Part shown: positions 9,247 to 18,280 of the stretch, one piece after another
Numbering within the stretch: position 1 is the first letter of the stretch
Layout: each line of letters opens with the position of its first letter
DNA from: Streptomyces sp. 130
Lineage (GTDB): Bacteria; Actinomycetota; Actinomycetes; Streptomycetales; Streptomycetaceae
Reading direction: 5' to 3'
DNA: 64,000 nt
Assembly: GCF_007096885.1 (NCBI RefSeq)
Contig: NZ_VJNO01000004.1
Coordinates: forward strand, 186,001 to 250,000
The notes under the pieces: model-generated
Told to the model about the DNA's origin: nothing
Seen by the model: the letters and a program-made list of their open reading frames with translations, nothing else
Databases searched by the model: none
Position numbers and translations under genes: made by a program

Positions 9247-12200
9247 CTACCACCAGGGCTTGTTGACGCCGTAGGCCCGCGTCACCGTCTGCTTGACCGT
9301 GCTGCCGTCACTCGCCGTGACCGTGGCGCGCAGGGTGGCGTACGAGGCATGGAGCGGCGCGGTGATCAGGGCGTGCGCGGGCGTCCCGCGCCGGGCGTCG
9401 GTGACCTTTACCGTGCGCCAGCCGGCCCCGTCGTCCCAGCTGACCTCCAGCTTCACCGGGCCGACCGCCGCCCCGGCCGCCCCCGGCGCCCGCTGCACCT
9501 TCAGGTCCACCCGGGTCGGCAGGAGTGCCAGGGCGCGCCCCGAGTCGTCGAGGCCGTGCGGGGTGAAGCGCACGCCCATCAGCGGCAGGATCGTCCCGGC
9601 GCCGTCGTCGGTGTCCGAGTCGAACGCCCACTCCGACCGCACCCGGGTGGACAGTGCGGCGTACTGCTGATCACGGCTGACGTCCGCCTTCAGGGTGTAC
9701 CGGCCGGCCCCGGCCGGGACCGTGACCGTCTTCGCGCTGCCCAGAGCGTTCCACGTGCTCACCTGCTGCCCGTCCTTGGCCAGGGTGAGGGTGCCCGTCG
9801 CCCCCCAGTCGGAGCCGCCGCGCGTGCCGTCGCCGTCCGCGAACCACGGCGTCCCCGCCCAGACCACGGAGTTGTTCACCCGGTAGGCGGGCGCCGCCGG
9901 CAGCCCCGGCCCCATCACCGCGGCGGCGAAGTCCAGACGGTGCACAGAACGCCCGTCGAACTCCTCCGTCGAGGTGGCGATGGACTGGCGGCCGGCGATC
10001 GTGGCCCGGTCGAGCCACTCACCGGGTGTCCGGTAGTCACGCACGACGGACGGGAAACGCACCGACTGGTCGATGAAGAGCGGCAGCAGCACGTCGTCGT
10101 CCGGAGTCGCCGCCGACGTTCCGGCCGCCGGCGTGCCCTGCGCGTTGAAGTGCTCGCGCACCTCCGTCAGGTCGCCGCGCCTGACCGAGAATGAGGGCTT
10201 GGCCGGCACACCCTCCTGCCACGTCCGAGCGACGTGGTAGAAGAACGGGCTGGGCGCCTGCGAGGACGCCCCCTCGGCCGCGAACACCGCGAACGTACGG
10301 TACTCGGCGTCCGGGTCCGCGAACGGCGTCGCGTACAGCGACTGCCCGGCGCGCTCACCGGTCGTGACCACACTCAGCGTGTACGACCCCGTGCCGGCGG
10401 GCACGGCCAGCGCCGCCTGCACCGCCGTCGCCCGGGCCGCGTCGTCGTGCACATCGGCACCCACCGGAGCGGCGTCACGCGCGTCCAGGTCGACGTCGGT
10501 GTCCCCGAGCGGGGTGACCGACGTGACGGCCATGGTGGTCGAGCGGTCCGTGCCGGTACCGCTCGTGATCGTCATGCCGACCCAGTACTGCGCCTCGGGC
10601 ACCGTCACCGTGCCGGTGCCGGAGGTGATGCGGACCGGGTAACGGTCACCGGTCCAGCGGTTGACCATCAGCGCCGAACCGGTCGCCGGGGAACCGTCCC
10701 GCTGCTCCGCGTGCAGCGTCACCTTGTGGCTGGGCAGGACGCTGTCCACGGCGAGGATCGTCCGGGTGACGGGCTGTCCGCCCTTCGAAGCGGTGAGCAC
10801 CGCGGACCAGGGGCCGTGCGGGAGCAGCGTGGCACGGGTGGTCACGGTGGCCGTGGCGCTGCCGTGCGCCGGGACGGTGACCTTGTCGCGGTCCACCGAG
10901 AACTGCGCCGCGTTGCCCGGCTGGGCGGTCGGGGACAGCGGCTTCTCGACGGCCAGGTCGAGCGTGGTGTCGCTGTCACCGGAGTTCGTGAAGGTGACCG
11001 TGTGCTCGGTGTCCTTGCCCGCTCCGTCCGACCAGCCCGCGGTGGTCGTCAGGTTCGCCGGTGAGGCCAGGACCGTCTGCCGCTCGGCGCGGGCCACGTC
11101 GATCCGGCCTGTGCCCTGCTGGTACGGGGACCGCTTCGCATTCGGCACCGCGCTGTTCATCAGCGCGGTCTTGATCCGCTCACCGCTCCAGTCGGGGTGT
11201 GCCTGGGCGACCAGCGCGGCGGAGCCCGCCACGTGCGGCGTCGCCATCGACGTACCGCTCTTGGCGGTGTGCCCGCCGCCCATTTTCGCCGCCACGATGG
11301 CGACGCCGGGCGCGGTGAGATCGGGCTTCACCGCGTTGTCGCTCGGTCGGGGGCCCCGGCTGGAGAACGGGGCGAGCTCGTCCTCGGAGTCGACGGCGCC
11401 CACGGCCAGCGCGGCGTCCGCGATGGCGGGCGCACCGACGGTGCCGGTCCCGTACTCGCCGTCGTTGCCCGCCGCGACGACGAAGAGCGTGCCGGTGCTC
11501 GCCGACAGGGCGTTGATGGCCGCGATCGCCGGGTCCGTCTCGTCGGCGGGCCCGCCCAGGCTCATGTTGACCACCTTGGCGTGCACGGTGTTGACCGCCC
11601 AGTCGATGCCGGCCAGCACCGCGGACGTCGGGCAGGTACCGGTGTTGTCGCACACCTTGCCCACGGCGAGCGAGGCGTCCGGGGCGACACCCCGGTACGT
11701 GCCGTCGACCCCCGCGATCGTGGAGGCCACGTGCGTGCCGTGGCCGTTGTCGTCCTCCGCGGTGTCCCCGCCGAGGAAGTTCGCCGAGACGGTCACCCGT
11801 CCCGCCAGGTCCGGATGGCCGGAGTCGTAACCGCTGTCGAGAACGGCGACCGTGACGCCCTCGCCGGTGTAGCCGTCGGCCCACGCCTGCGGGGCGTTGA
11901 TCTGCGGCACGCTCTTGTCGAGGGCGGTGTGCATCCGCCCGTCGAGCCAGAGCTTGGTCGCACCGCCGGCCAGCGAGTTCCCGGCTCCCTCGGTCAGGCG
12001 CTTCCAGGTCGTGGCCGCGTCCGCGCCGTCGTCCGGGCCGAGCGCGGTCAGGCCGAGCCGGTCGATGGCCCGCCCGGGCCGTGCCGCGCCGCCGGCGGCG
12101 TCCCGGGCCCTGCTCGCGGCGCCCTTGCCCTTGCCGTGCTGGACGATCACGCCGAGGGCGCCGCGGGCGGTGGTGCCCTTCACGCCGTAGCCCGCGTCCA

Positions 12201-12543
12201 GCAGGGCGCCGATGTCGAAGAGGCGGGGATCGACGCGTCCGGCGGCGAGCAGCGGTTCGGCGTCCTCCGGTACGACGCTGAGGTCGCCGTCGCCGACCGA
12301 ACTGGTGGTGAAGGAGACCCCCTCACGGCCCGCGGCCGGGGTGACCGTCGCCGAACGGAGATCGTTGCCCGCGCGTTCGACGGTCACCGAATCACCGGTG
12401 GGCAGCGGCACGCTGAGGGTGGTGACGGAGACGGCCGCACGCGGGGCGGGGGCCGAAGCGGCCGGCCCCGCCGCGTGTGCGGCACCGATGGGTATGAGCG
12501 CGGCCACCAGACCGGTGGCCGCGGCGATGGATCTGACCTGCAC
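9247..12543 (-). CDS. Secreted S8 serine peptidase (large, distinct architecture)
   Basis: 1098 aa from GTG 12543 with a GGGGG ribosome-binding element; a TTG 15 nt upstream is an alternative. A signal peptide (about 1-27) precedes a long propeptide-like region (about 30-215). The subtilisin domain has D236 (VLDSGYDSGH), H268 (NGHGTH) and S432 (SGTSMATPH). About 600 beta-rich residues follow, resembling the C-terminal extensions of large Streptomyces S8 peptidases, and the protein ends in KPWW. The catalytic-domain sequence and residue spacing differ clearly from the three tandem paralogues, so this is another subfamily rather than a fourth duplicate. It is expected to be secreted and to act on extracellular proteins. 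A hairpin terminator follows the stop. Confidence 0.92.
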   Translation of the reverse strand: MQVRSIAAATGLVAALIPIGAAHAAGPAASAPAPRAAVSVTTLSVPLPTGDSVTVERAGNDLRSATVTPAAGREGVSFTTSSVGDGDLSVVPEDAEPLLAAGRVDPRLFDIGALLDAGYGVKGTTARGALGVIVQHGKGKGAASRARDAAGGAARPGRAIDRLGLTALGPDDGADAATTWKRLTEGAGNSLAGGATKLWLDGRMHTALDKSVPQINAPQAWADGYTGEGVTVAVLDSGYDSGHPDLAGRVTVSANFLGGDTAEDDNGHGTHVASTIAGVDGTYRGVAPDASLAVGKVCDNTGTCPTSAVLAGIDWAVNTVHAKVVNMSLGGPADETDPAIAAINALSASTGTLFVVAAGNDGEYGTGTVGAPAIADAALAVGAVDSEDELAPFSSRGPRPSDNAVKPDLTAPGVAIVAAKMGGGHTAKSGTSMATPHVAGSAALVAQAHPDWSGERIKTALMNSAVPNAKRSPYQQGTGRIDVARAERQTVLASPANLTTTAGWSDGAGKDTEHTVTFTNSGDSDTTLDLAVEKPLSPTAQPGNAAQFSVDRDKVTVPAHGSATATVTTRATLLPHGPWSAVLTASKGGQPVTRTILAVDSVLPSHKVTLHAEQRDGSPATGSALMVNRWTGDRYPVRITSGTGTVTVPEAQYWVGMTITSGTGTDRSTTMAVTSVTPLGDTDVDLDARDAAPVGADVHDDAARATAVQAALAVPAGTGSYTLSVVTTGERAGQSLYATPFADPDAEYRTFAVFAAEGASSQAPSPFFYHVARTWQEGVPAKPSFSVRRGDLTEVREHFNAQGTPAAGTSAATPDDDVLLPLFIDQSVRFPSVVRDYRTPGEWLDRATIAGRQSIATSTEEFDGRSVHRLDFAAAVMGPGLPAAPAYRVNNSVVWAGTPWFADGDGTRGGSDWGATGTLTLAKDGQQVSTWNALGSAKTVTVPAGAGRYTLKADVSRDQQYAALSTRVRSEWAFDSDTDDGAGTILPLMGVRFTPHGLDDSGRALALLPTRVDLKVQRAPGAAGAAVGPVKLEVSWDDGAGWRTVKVTDARRGTPAHALITAPLHASYATLRATVTASDGSTVKQTVTRAYGVNKPWW

Positions 12544-12663
12544 GGAGAGAACCCCCAAGGATCACAGAAGCGAGAACGCCCTGATCCTGGCAGCGCCCGG
12601 ACGGCTAACGACCCCGTCGCCATGGCGACTTGACGACGCGTCGCAGACCCGCCACAACCCCGT

Positions 12664-13263
12664 TCAGCCGTAGAGGAACACCGCCCCCGGGCTGCCGGCC
12701 GCGAAGCGCCGTCCCGCGGCGATCTCGTCGGCGACCACCGACCACACGGACTCCTCGTCCCCGAAGGGCAGCGGGTCCACCTCGCTCGTCGTCCGCCGGA
12801 TGTCCTCCACCTCGCGGTCAAGGCGCTCGAAGCCGGCCTCCTCGTCGGCGTCCTCACCGCTGAAGGCGAACTCCTCCAGCAGCCGCTGGAGCCGCAGGGC
12901 CACGCGGACGAGGGAGGAGACATCCGTATGCAGCGCCCGCACGGTCTCCTCGTCCGGGTCGACGGCGTACACCGTCCCGGAGCCCGGGTCGAGCGCGAGG
13001 TGCGCGCTCAGCAGCCAGCCGATCACGGGCCACTCGCCCGCGTCCCCGCCGGCGTCGGCCACCTCCCGTACGAGGGGGAGGAGGCCCGACTCCGGATCGG
13101 GGGTCCGCAGCGAGAGCGTCCCGGTGGGCACGCCCACGGTCCGCAGCAGGCGGGCGCCCTCGGTGCGTGCGGCAGGGGGCGGGAAGCAGGCGGCGGGCAG
13201 GGTGGCGATCCGGTCCTCGCCGAAGAGGGCGACGAGTTCGGTACGGGTGACGTCGAACAGCAC
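12664..13263 (-). CDS. SUKH-4 family immunity-like protein
   Basis: 199 aa if started at GTG 13263, which has GGAG 8 nt upstream; longer starts lack a ribosome-binding site. The sequence resembles the SUKH-4 group common in Streptomyces: an early LVALFGEDRI segment, a conserved GWLLSAHLALDPGSGTVYAVDPD block in the middle (about 100-125), a Leu-rich helix, and a C-terminal GSPGAVFLYG. SUKH proteins often protect against polymorphic toxins, but no toxin gene is next to it here. It is divergent from the GNAT gene with a 116-nt gap. Function is therefore open; the family assignment is by pattern memory only. Confidence 0.7.
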   Translation of the reverse strand: MLFDVTRTELVALFGEDRIATLPAACFPPPAARTEGARLLRTVGVPTGTLSLRTPDPESGLLPLVREVADAGGDAGEWPVIGWLLSAHLALDPGSGTVYAVDPDEETVRALHTDVSSLVRVALRLQRLLEEFAFSGEDADEEAGFERLDREVEDIRRTTSEVDPLPFGDEESVWSVVADEIAAGRRFAAGSPGAVFLYG

Positions 13264-13379
13264 GGGCGGGGCTCCGGAATCGGCGGCAGGCGGACGAGGG
13301 GCAGGGGGAACAGCATCGCCCACGCAGGGAAGGCGGTGGCCCCCGGGCCCGTGACGGCCGTTGGGGTAGGTTCCCGACC

Positions 13380-13919
13380 ATGGCCGAACCGAGCTTCCTG
13401 CCCTGGCCGCCCGCGCCGATACGCACGGCGCGGCTGGTGTTGCGCGCATCCGAGAGCCGGGACCGCCCGGCGTACATCGAGCTGTTCGCCTCACCCGAGG
13501 TGAACGCCTACCTGGGCGGCGCCCGCCCGCGCGACCAGCTCGCGCGGGAAGTGCCCGGGACACCGGGGAGACGCCCGGGGCACTTCGTGATCGAGCTCGA
13601 CGGAGAGATGATCGGCACCGTCGAACTCAAGCGCCGCGACCCGCAAGCTCCGGACGCGGTCCGCCCGGACGCGGGCAGGGCCGAACTCGGCTACCTGCTG
13701 CTGCCGGAGGCATGGGGCCGGGGGTACGCCGCCGAGGCGTGCGCGGCGGTCCTCGACCGGTTCGCCGAGGCATGCCCCGGCGAACCCGTGGTGCTCGTCA
13801 CCCAGACCGCCAACGCCCCCGCCAGGCGCCTCGCCGAGAAGCTAGGCTTCACCGAGGTCCACCGCTACGAGGCGTGGGGCGCCGAGCAGTGGATGGGCGT
13901 CCGGCCCCCGGCCGCATGA
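13380..13919 (+). CDS. GNAT family N-acetyltransferase (RimJ/RimL-like)
   Basis: 179 aa. The GNAT acetyl-CoA-binding core is visible: motif A in LGYLLLPEAWGRGYAAEA (about 104-121) with the R/Q-x-x-G-x-A-type loop, and the C-terminal motif B in NAPARRLAEKLGFTEVHRYEAWG. The N-terminal IRTARLVLRA strand is typical of RimJ/RimL-type acetyltransferases, which modify N-terminal amines or small molecules. The substrate cannot be inferred. The gene stands alone, divergent from the SUKH-4 gene and convergent with the Rid gene 18 nt away. Confidence 0.85.
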   Translation: MAEPSFLPWPPAPIRTARLVLRASESRDRPAYIELFASPEVNAYLGGARPRDQLAREVPGTPGRRPGHFVIELDGEMIGTVELKRRDPQAPDAVRPDAGRAELGYLLLPEAWGRGYAAEACAAVLDRFAEACPGEPVVLVTQTANAPARRLAEKLGFTEVHRYEAWGAEQWMGVRPPAA

Positions 13920-13937
13920 CCCGTCCCACCGCCGCCG

Positions 13938-14348
13938 TCAGGCGTCGAGCACGGCGGCGACCGCCTCGATCTCGACCAGCTGGTCCTTGTAGCCCAGCAC
14001 GGTGACACCCATCAGCGTGCTGGGCACGTCATGGTCGCCGAAGGTGTCCCGGACCACCTGCCAGGCCGTCACCAGGTCCTCCTGACGGCTCGACGCCACG
14101 AGCACCCGGGTGCTGATGACATCCCGGAGCGACGCGCCGGCGGCACGGAGGGCGACCTCCATGTTCTCCACGGCCTTGCGCGCCTGGCCCGCGTAGTCCC
14201 CGACCGCCGCCGTCGAACCGTCCTCGTGCAACGGGCACGCACCGGCGAGGAAGACCAGCCGCGACTCGGCGGGCGCGGTCGCCGCATACGCGTACTCGGC
14301 GACATCGGACAGGGCGGCCGAGCGGATCAGGGTGACGGCGCGGGGCAT
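13938..14348 (-). CDS. Rid family (YjgF/YER057c/UK114) protein
   Basis: 136 aa from ATG 14348; an ATG at 14387 is an alternative. It shows the Rid fold pattern: LVFLAGACPLHEDG, then Q-x-x-x-A-x-x-N in YAGQARKAVENMEVALRAAGASLRDVISTRVLV, and TLMGVTVLGYKDQLVEIEAVAAV at the end. RidA-type enzymes deaminate reactive enamine/imine intermediates. Here the usual catalytic Arg of RidA near the C-terminus (R105 region) is replaced in the TLMGV segment, so it more likely belongs to another Rid subfamily whose substrates are unknown. It is a single cytoplasmic protein. Confidence 0.8.
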   Translation of the reverse strand: MPRAVTLIRSAALSDVAEYAYAATAPAESRLVFLAGACPLHEDGSTAAVGDYAGQARKAVENMEVALRAAGASLRDVISTRVLVASSRQEDLVTAWQVVRDTFGDHDVPSTLMGVTVLGYKDQLVEIEAVAAVLDA

Positions 14349-14475
14349 GGGGCGGGTCCAATCGGGTAGAGAGCCGAACGCGGACATCCTGCCAACGCGA
14401 CAAGACCCCGTCCTCTCCTTTTTCGCCGCCACACCCGCGCTGTCAGAGGCGCGCCGTACATGTCCGCCCGCGCCA

Positions 14476-14640
14476 TTCACCCTCCCCGGCGGGCTGCCCC
14501 GCGGCCGCTTCCAGCACCCCGGCACCGCGGAACTGTGGATCTCGGACGCCTTCCCCCAGGACATCGCCCAGCTGTGGCCGCGCCTGGCGGACCGGAAGGC
14601 GAATCCCGGCCTGGTCGTTCTGGTGGGACTAGGGATTCCC
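14476..14640 (+). pseudogene. Remnant resembling the N-terminus of a DUF4253 protein
   Basis: This frame encodes about 54 residues (starting FTLPGGLPRGRF and containing ELWISDAFPQDIAQLWPRLA) that resemble the start of Streptomyces DUF4253 proteins, where a 'LWVSD ... LWPRL ... GLWPLLL' pattern is usual. No convincing start codon or ribosome-binding site precedes it. The similarity stops where the 3' end of the ThuA-like gene begins on the other strand. I read it as a truncated gene; a chance resemblance in GC-rich DNA is possible. The rest of 14349-14628 shows nothing else recognisable. Confidence 0.35.
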
Positions 14641-15312
14641 GCCCGCCGCCCAGCGCAGCCCGCCCAGCAGGTGGGCGCGGAACGACGGGTCGGCGTAGGC
14701 GTCCTCCGCGTGGCCGAGGGAGGTGTAGAAGGAGCGGCCCGCGCCGGACTCCCGGCACCAGATCAAGGGATGATCGGCCCCCATGCCCCCGCCCTCGTAA
14801 CCCGTCTCGTCGATGCTCGCCAGGACCCGCACCCCGGGAAGACGGCGCGGGTTGCTCCGGAAGTCGTACCACTCGTCGCTCCAGTCCCAGCGCGGCGGCA
14901 GATGGCGCATCGCCGGGTGGTCCGGGTCCTCGGTCAGCACGGTGCCGGGCTGGAAGGCGGGGTGCCCGGCGAAGCGCGCCCCGACCAGCTCCCCGTAGTA
15001 CGGCCAGTCGTACTCGGTGCACGCGGCGGAGTGGACGCCCATGAAGCCGCAGCCACCGGCGAGCCGGCGCCGCAGGGCGCCCCGCCCCTCCTCGGTGAGC
15101 ACGTCCCCGCTGGTGGACAGGAAGACCACGGCACCGCGCCCCGCCAGGGACGCGTCCGTGAAGACGGAGGGGTCCTCGGAGCACTCCACCCCGAACCCGT
15201 ACTCCTCGCCCAGCTCGCGCAGGGCCGCCCGCCCGGCGGGGATCGACTCGTGGCGGTAGTCCGTGGTGCGGGTGAAGACGAGGACGTCCGACAGGCGGCC
15301 GGCAGGGGGCAT
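14629..15312 (-). CDS. ThuA-like domain protein
   Basis: 227 aa, covering one ThuA-like domain (class I glutamine amidotransferase-like fold). Motifs include VLVFTRTTDYRHESIPAG at the start, VVFLSTSGDVLT, GGCGFMGVHSAACTEYDWPYYGELVGARFAGHP in the middle, and PLIWCRESGAGRSFYTSLGHAEDAY near the end, all typical of the family (linked to trehalose or sugar utilisation). It lacks a signal peptide and is likely cytoplasmic. It stands alone; the product of its reaction is not established. The ATG at 15312 gives the family's usual length. Confidence 0.85.
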   Translation of the reverse strand: MPPAGRLSDVLVFTRTTDYRHESIPAGRAALRELGEEYGFGVECSEDPSVFTDASLAGRGAVVFLSTSGDVLTEEGRGALRRRLAGGCGFMGVHSAACTEYDWPYYGELVGARFAGHPAFQPGTVLTEDPDHPAMRHLPPRWDWSDEWYDFRSNPRRLPGVRVLASIDETGYEGGGMGADHPLIWCRESGAGRSFYTSLGHAEDAYADPSFRAHLLGGLRWAAGGNP

Positions 15313-15460
15313 GCTGCGACTCCGGGTTCAGATCAGAGGTGTGCACGGTGGCGTCGGTCAACGGCAGTGTGCCCCGCCCGGGGCGTCCCGTACGTACCGG
15401 TCGGGCAACCGTCCGAAGCCGCAGGGCCCTTTGCCCCGGCCGCGTTCCTAGACTTGCCAC

Positions 15461-15685
15461 ATGAACGATCTCACGTGCACCCACTGCGGAACCGTCGGCC
15501 TGGAGGACGGCTTCATCGAGGACGCGGGCGAGCACTCGCGCGGGTACGCTCGCTGGATCGAGGGCGCGCTGGAACGCGGAGTCTTCGGCGGCGCCAAGCG
15601 CATGGGCCGGCCGCGCCGCCGGATCGAGGCGTTCCGCTGCCCCAAGTGCGGACATCTCGACCTGTTCGCCACCAGCCACGTGTAG
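15461..15685 (+). CDS. Small zinc-ribbon protein
   Basis: 74 aa with two CxxC knuckles (C6/C9 in CTHC and C60/C63 in CPKC) 50 residues apart, expected to bind one zinc ion. The middle contains a basic stretch (KRMGRPRRR). Such small zinc-ribbon proteins are widespread in Streptomyces without assigned function. The gene is divergent from the ThuA-like gene and 68 nt upstream of the response regulator, but there is no overlap suggesting co-function. Confidence 0.75.
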   Translation: MNDLTCTHCGTVGLEDGFIEDAGEHSRGYARWIEGALERGVFGGAKRMGRPRRRIEAFRCPKCGHLDLFATSHV

Positions 15686-15753
15686 GGCCCGTCCGGCGGA
15701 CGGGCGCCGTTTTGGATACGCCGGCGATATGCGGCGGCTCGTAGCATGCCCGT

Positions 15754-16449
15754 ATGCGTGTGCTGATCGTCGAGGATGAACCGTATATGGCGGAAGCCAT
15801 CCGTGACGGTCTGCGCCTGGAGGCCATCGCGGCCGACATCGCGGGCGACGGCGACACGGCGCTCGAACTGCTGAGCGTGAACACCTACGACATCGCCGTC
15901 CTCGACCGGGACGTCCCCGGGCCCACCGGCGACGAGATCGCCCAGCACATCGTCGCCTCCGGGAGCGGCATGCCGATCCTGATGCTCACCGCCGCCGACC
16001 GTCTGGACGACAAGGCGTCCGGCTTCGGGCTGGGTGCCGACGACTACCTCACCAAGCCCTTCGCCATGCGGGAGCTGGTGCTCAGGCTCCGGGCGCTCGA
16101 CCGCAGACGCGCGCACAGCCGGCCACCCGTGCGGGAGGTGGCGGGCCTGCGCCTGGACCCCTTCCGCCGTGAGACCTACCGCGACGGCCGGTACGTCGCG
16201 CTGACCCGCAAACAGTTCGCGGTGCTCGAAGTGCTCGTCGCCGCCGAAGGCGGCGTCGTCAGCGCCGAGGAACTCCTGCGACGGGCCTGGGACGAGAACG
16301 CGGACCCGTTCACCAACGCCGTACGCATCACCGTCTCCGCCCTGCGCAAGCGCCTCGGCGAACCGTGGATCATCGCCACCGTGCCGGGCGTCGGCTACCG
16401 CATCGACACCGCCCCCGCACCGGGCACCGGGGCGGCGGACCGTGGCTAG
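15754..16449 (+). CDS. OmpR/PhoB-type response regulator, VanR-like
   Basis: 231 aa. The receiver domain (1-115) has acidic E7/D8/E9, phosphoacceptor D51 in AVLDRDVPGPTGDE, T in MLTAAD and K in the YLTKPF motif. A winged-helix DNA-binding domain (about 130-222) ends VPGVGYRID. The sequence closely resembles my recollection of Streptomyces VanR, the regulator of vancomycin resistance (GDTALELL, GSGMPILMLTAADRLDDKASG, DENADPFTNAVRITVSALRKRLGEP). It overlaps the histidine kinase gene by 8 nt, so the two are translationally coupled. No vanH, vanA or vanX is in the window, so its targets may be elsewhere or be the downstream vanZ-like gene. Confidence 0.9.
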   Translation: MRVLIVEDEPYMAEAIRDGLRLEAIAADIAGDGDTALELLSVNTYDIAVLDRDVPGPTGDEIAQHIVASGSGMPILMLTAADRLDDKASGFGLGADDYLTKPFAMRELVLRLRALDRRRAHSRPPVREVAGLRLDPFRRETYRDGRYVALTRKQFAVLEVLVAAEGGVVSAEELLRRAWDENADPFTNAVRITVSALRKRLGEPWIIATVPGVGYRIDTAPAPGTGAADRG

Positions 16450-17521
16450 ACGGCCCGGCCCGAGCATCCGCCTCAAGCTCACCCTCAGCTACACCGGGTT
16501 CGTCCTGCTGGCCGGCGTCCTGATGCTCGCCACCGGGTGGCTGTTCCTGACGCGCGTTCCGCACATCGGGCTGGTCTTCGTGCCCGACTACCAGCTCGCC
16601 GTCGCACGCGACTTCGCCCCGCTGGCCGCCACGACCCTGACGTTCATGCTGGTGTTCGGCCTCGGCGGAGGATGGTTCCTCGCAGGCCGCATGCTCGCCC
16701 CGCTCAACAGCATCACGCACGCCACCCGCACGGCCGCCGCGGGCTCGCTGTCCCACCGCGTCCGGCTCCCCGGACGCCAGGACGAGTTCCGCGAACTCGC
16801 CGACGCCTTCGACACCATGCTCGCCCAGCTCGAAGCCCACGTCGGCGAACAGCGGAGATTCGCCGCCAACGCCTCCCACGAACTGCGCACCCCGCTCGCC
16901 GTGACGAAGGCACTGCTCGACGTGGCCCGCGCCGATCCGGACCGCGCCGCCGACCCGCTCATCGACCGCCTCCACGCCGTGAACACCCGGGCCATCGACC
17001 TCACCGAGGCGCTGCTGCTGCTCAGCCGGGCCGACCGGCAGACCTTCACCCGCGAGGAGGCCGACCTCTCCCTCGTGGCGGAGGAGGCGACCGAGACGCT
17101 TCTGCCGCTCGCCGAGAAACACGGTGTCACCCTGGAGACCGACGGCGACATCGCCCCCACGACCGGCTCGCCGGCGCTCCTCCTCCAGCTGACCACCAAC
17201 CTGGTGCACAACGGGATCGTGCACAATCGGAGCGAGCACGGCAGCGTACGGGTCACCACCGAGGTCCGCCCGCACACCGTGGTGCTCACCGTCGAGAACA
17301 CCGGCGACCCGGTCCCACCGGACCTCGTTCCCCGCCTCACCGAACCGTTCCAGCGCGGCACCGAACGCGTCCACACCGACCACCCCGGCACGGGGCTCGG
17401 CCTGGCCATCGTCCGCTCCATCACCCACGCCCACCACGGCACGCTCACCCTCGCCCCGCGTCCCGCAGGCGGACTGCGCGTCACGGTCGAACTGCCCGCC
17501 GCCCCGGCGCCGCGCTCCTGA
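16442..17521 (+). CDS. Sensor histidine kinase, VanS-like
   Basis: 359 aa from GTG 16442, overlapping the regulator gene. Two membrane helices (about 13-33 and 60-80) flank a short extracytoplasmic loop of about 25 residues. A HAMP domain follows (about 80-133), then a HisKA domain with H146 in NASHELRTPLA. The HATPase domain has an N-box (LTTNLVHNGIVHN), G1 (VENTGDPV) and G2 (HPGTGLGLAIV). The layout and sequence match Streptomyces VanS-type kinases, which sense glycopeptides or the cell-wall state. The short sensor loop differs from S. coelicolor VanS as I remember it, so the ligand is uncertain. Confidence 0.9.
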   Translation: MARRPGPSIRLKLTLSYTGFVLLAGVLMLATGWLFLTRVPHIGLVFVPDYQLAVARDFAPLAATTLTFMLVFGLGGGWFLAGRMLAPLNSITHATRTAAAGSLSHRVRLPGRQDEFRELADAFDTMLAQLEAHVGEQRRFAANASHELRTPLAVTKALLDVARADPDRAADPLIDRLHAVNTRAIDLTEALLLLSRADRQTFTREEADLSLVAEEATETLLPLAEKHGVTLETDGDIAPTTGSPALLLQLTTNLVHNGIVHNRSEHGSVRVTTEVRPHTVVLTVENTGDPVPPDLVPRLTEPFQRGTERVHTDHPGTGLGLAIVRSITHAHHGTLTLAPRPAGGLRVTVELPAAPAPRS

Positions 17522-17590
17522 CCGCGCCTATCGTCCGCGTATCGAAATGCGCATACGCCCCCGCAACCGCCCCGCGTGTTGAGTAGGGGC

Positions 17591-18280
17591 ATGGACCGGA
17601 ACACCGCACTGCCCACCTCGCCCCGTCGCGTCCGGAAAGCCGCCCGCCTGGTCGTGCTCACCGCCCTCGGCATCGTCGCGGCGGCCGTCACCCCGTTCGT
17701 GCTGCGCATGTTCGTGGTGTCCGTGCCCATGGTCGTGCGCGGTGGCCGGCACGCCTGGTTCTGGACGTTCAACGGCGTGATGCTGACCATGGTGGCCGCG
17801 CTGCCGCTGTCCGCGCTGACCGTATGGCTCCTGACGCGCCGGCGCAGGGCGGCGGGCGTCGAGCCGGTCTGGGCGCGGCGCGCCTCGCTGGCCGAGGTGG
17901 GCATGGTGCACGGGACGGTGCCGTGGGTGTGGCTCATCCTGATGCCGGGCGCGCACGCCGGTGAGGTCCCCGGCCGTGTCAGCCTGGTCCCGCTGGTGGA
18001 CCTGGTCACGATGGGACCGCTCGGGCTGCTCGGCAATCTGCTGGTGTTCGCCGCGCTCGGCTTCTTCGCCCCGATGAGGTACTCCGCGCTGGCGACGCTG
18101 CCACGCGTCCTGGCGCTCGGCGCGGGCCTGTCGGTCCTGCTGGAAACCCTGCAGTACGTGCTCCGGCTCGACCGGGTCTCCTCGGTGGACGACGTCCTGG
18201 TGAACGCGACCGGCGCCGTTCTGGCCGCCCTCGCGTCCACCCGGTGGTGGCTGCCGCGCCGGGCGGGCGTTCACGCATAG
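17591..18280 (+). CDS. VanZ family membrane protein
   Basis: 229 aa from ATG 17591; an in-frame GTG at 17576 is possible. Several membrane helices are seen: about 22-45, 58-78, 110-130, and the VanZ-type C-terminal block LGLLGNLLVFAALGFFAPM, followed by LETLQYVLRLDRVSSVDDVLVNATGAVLAAL (about 175-210), which is the hallmark of VanZ proteins. VanZ confers low-level teicoplanin resistance in enterococcal vanA clusters by an unknown mechanism. Lying 69 nt after a VanS-like gene, it is probably regulated by that pair. Its 3' end overlaps the convergent tetR gene by 10 nt. Confidence 0.87.
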   Translation: MDRNTALPTSPRRVRKAARLVVLTALGIVAAAVTPFVLRMFVVSVPMVVRGGRHAWFWTFNGVMLTMVAALPLSALTVWLLTRRRRAAGVEPVWARRASLAEVGMVHGTVPWVWLILMPGAHAGEVPGRVSLVPLVDLVTMGPLGLLGNLLVFAALGFFAPMRYSALATLPRVLALGAGLSVLLETLQYVLRLDRVSSVDDVLVNATGAVLAALASTRWWLPRRAGVHA

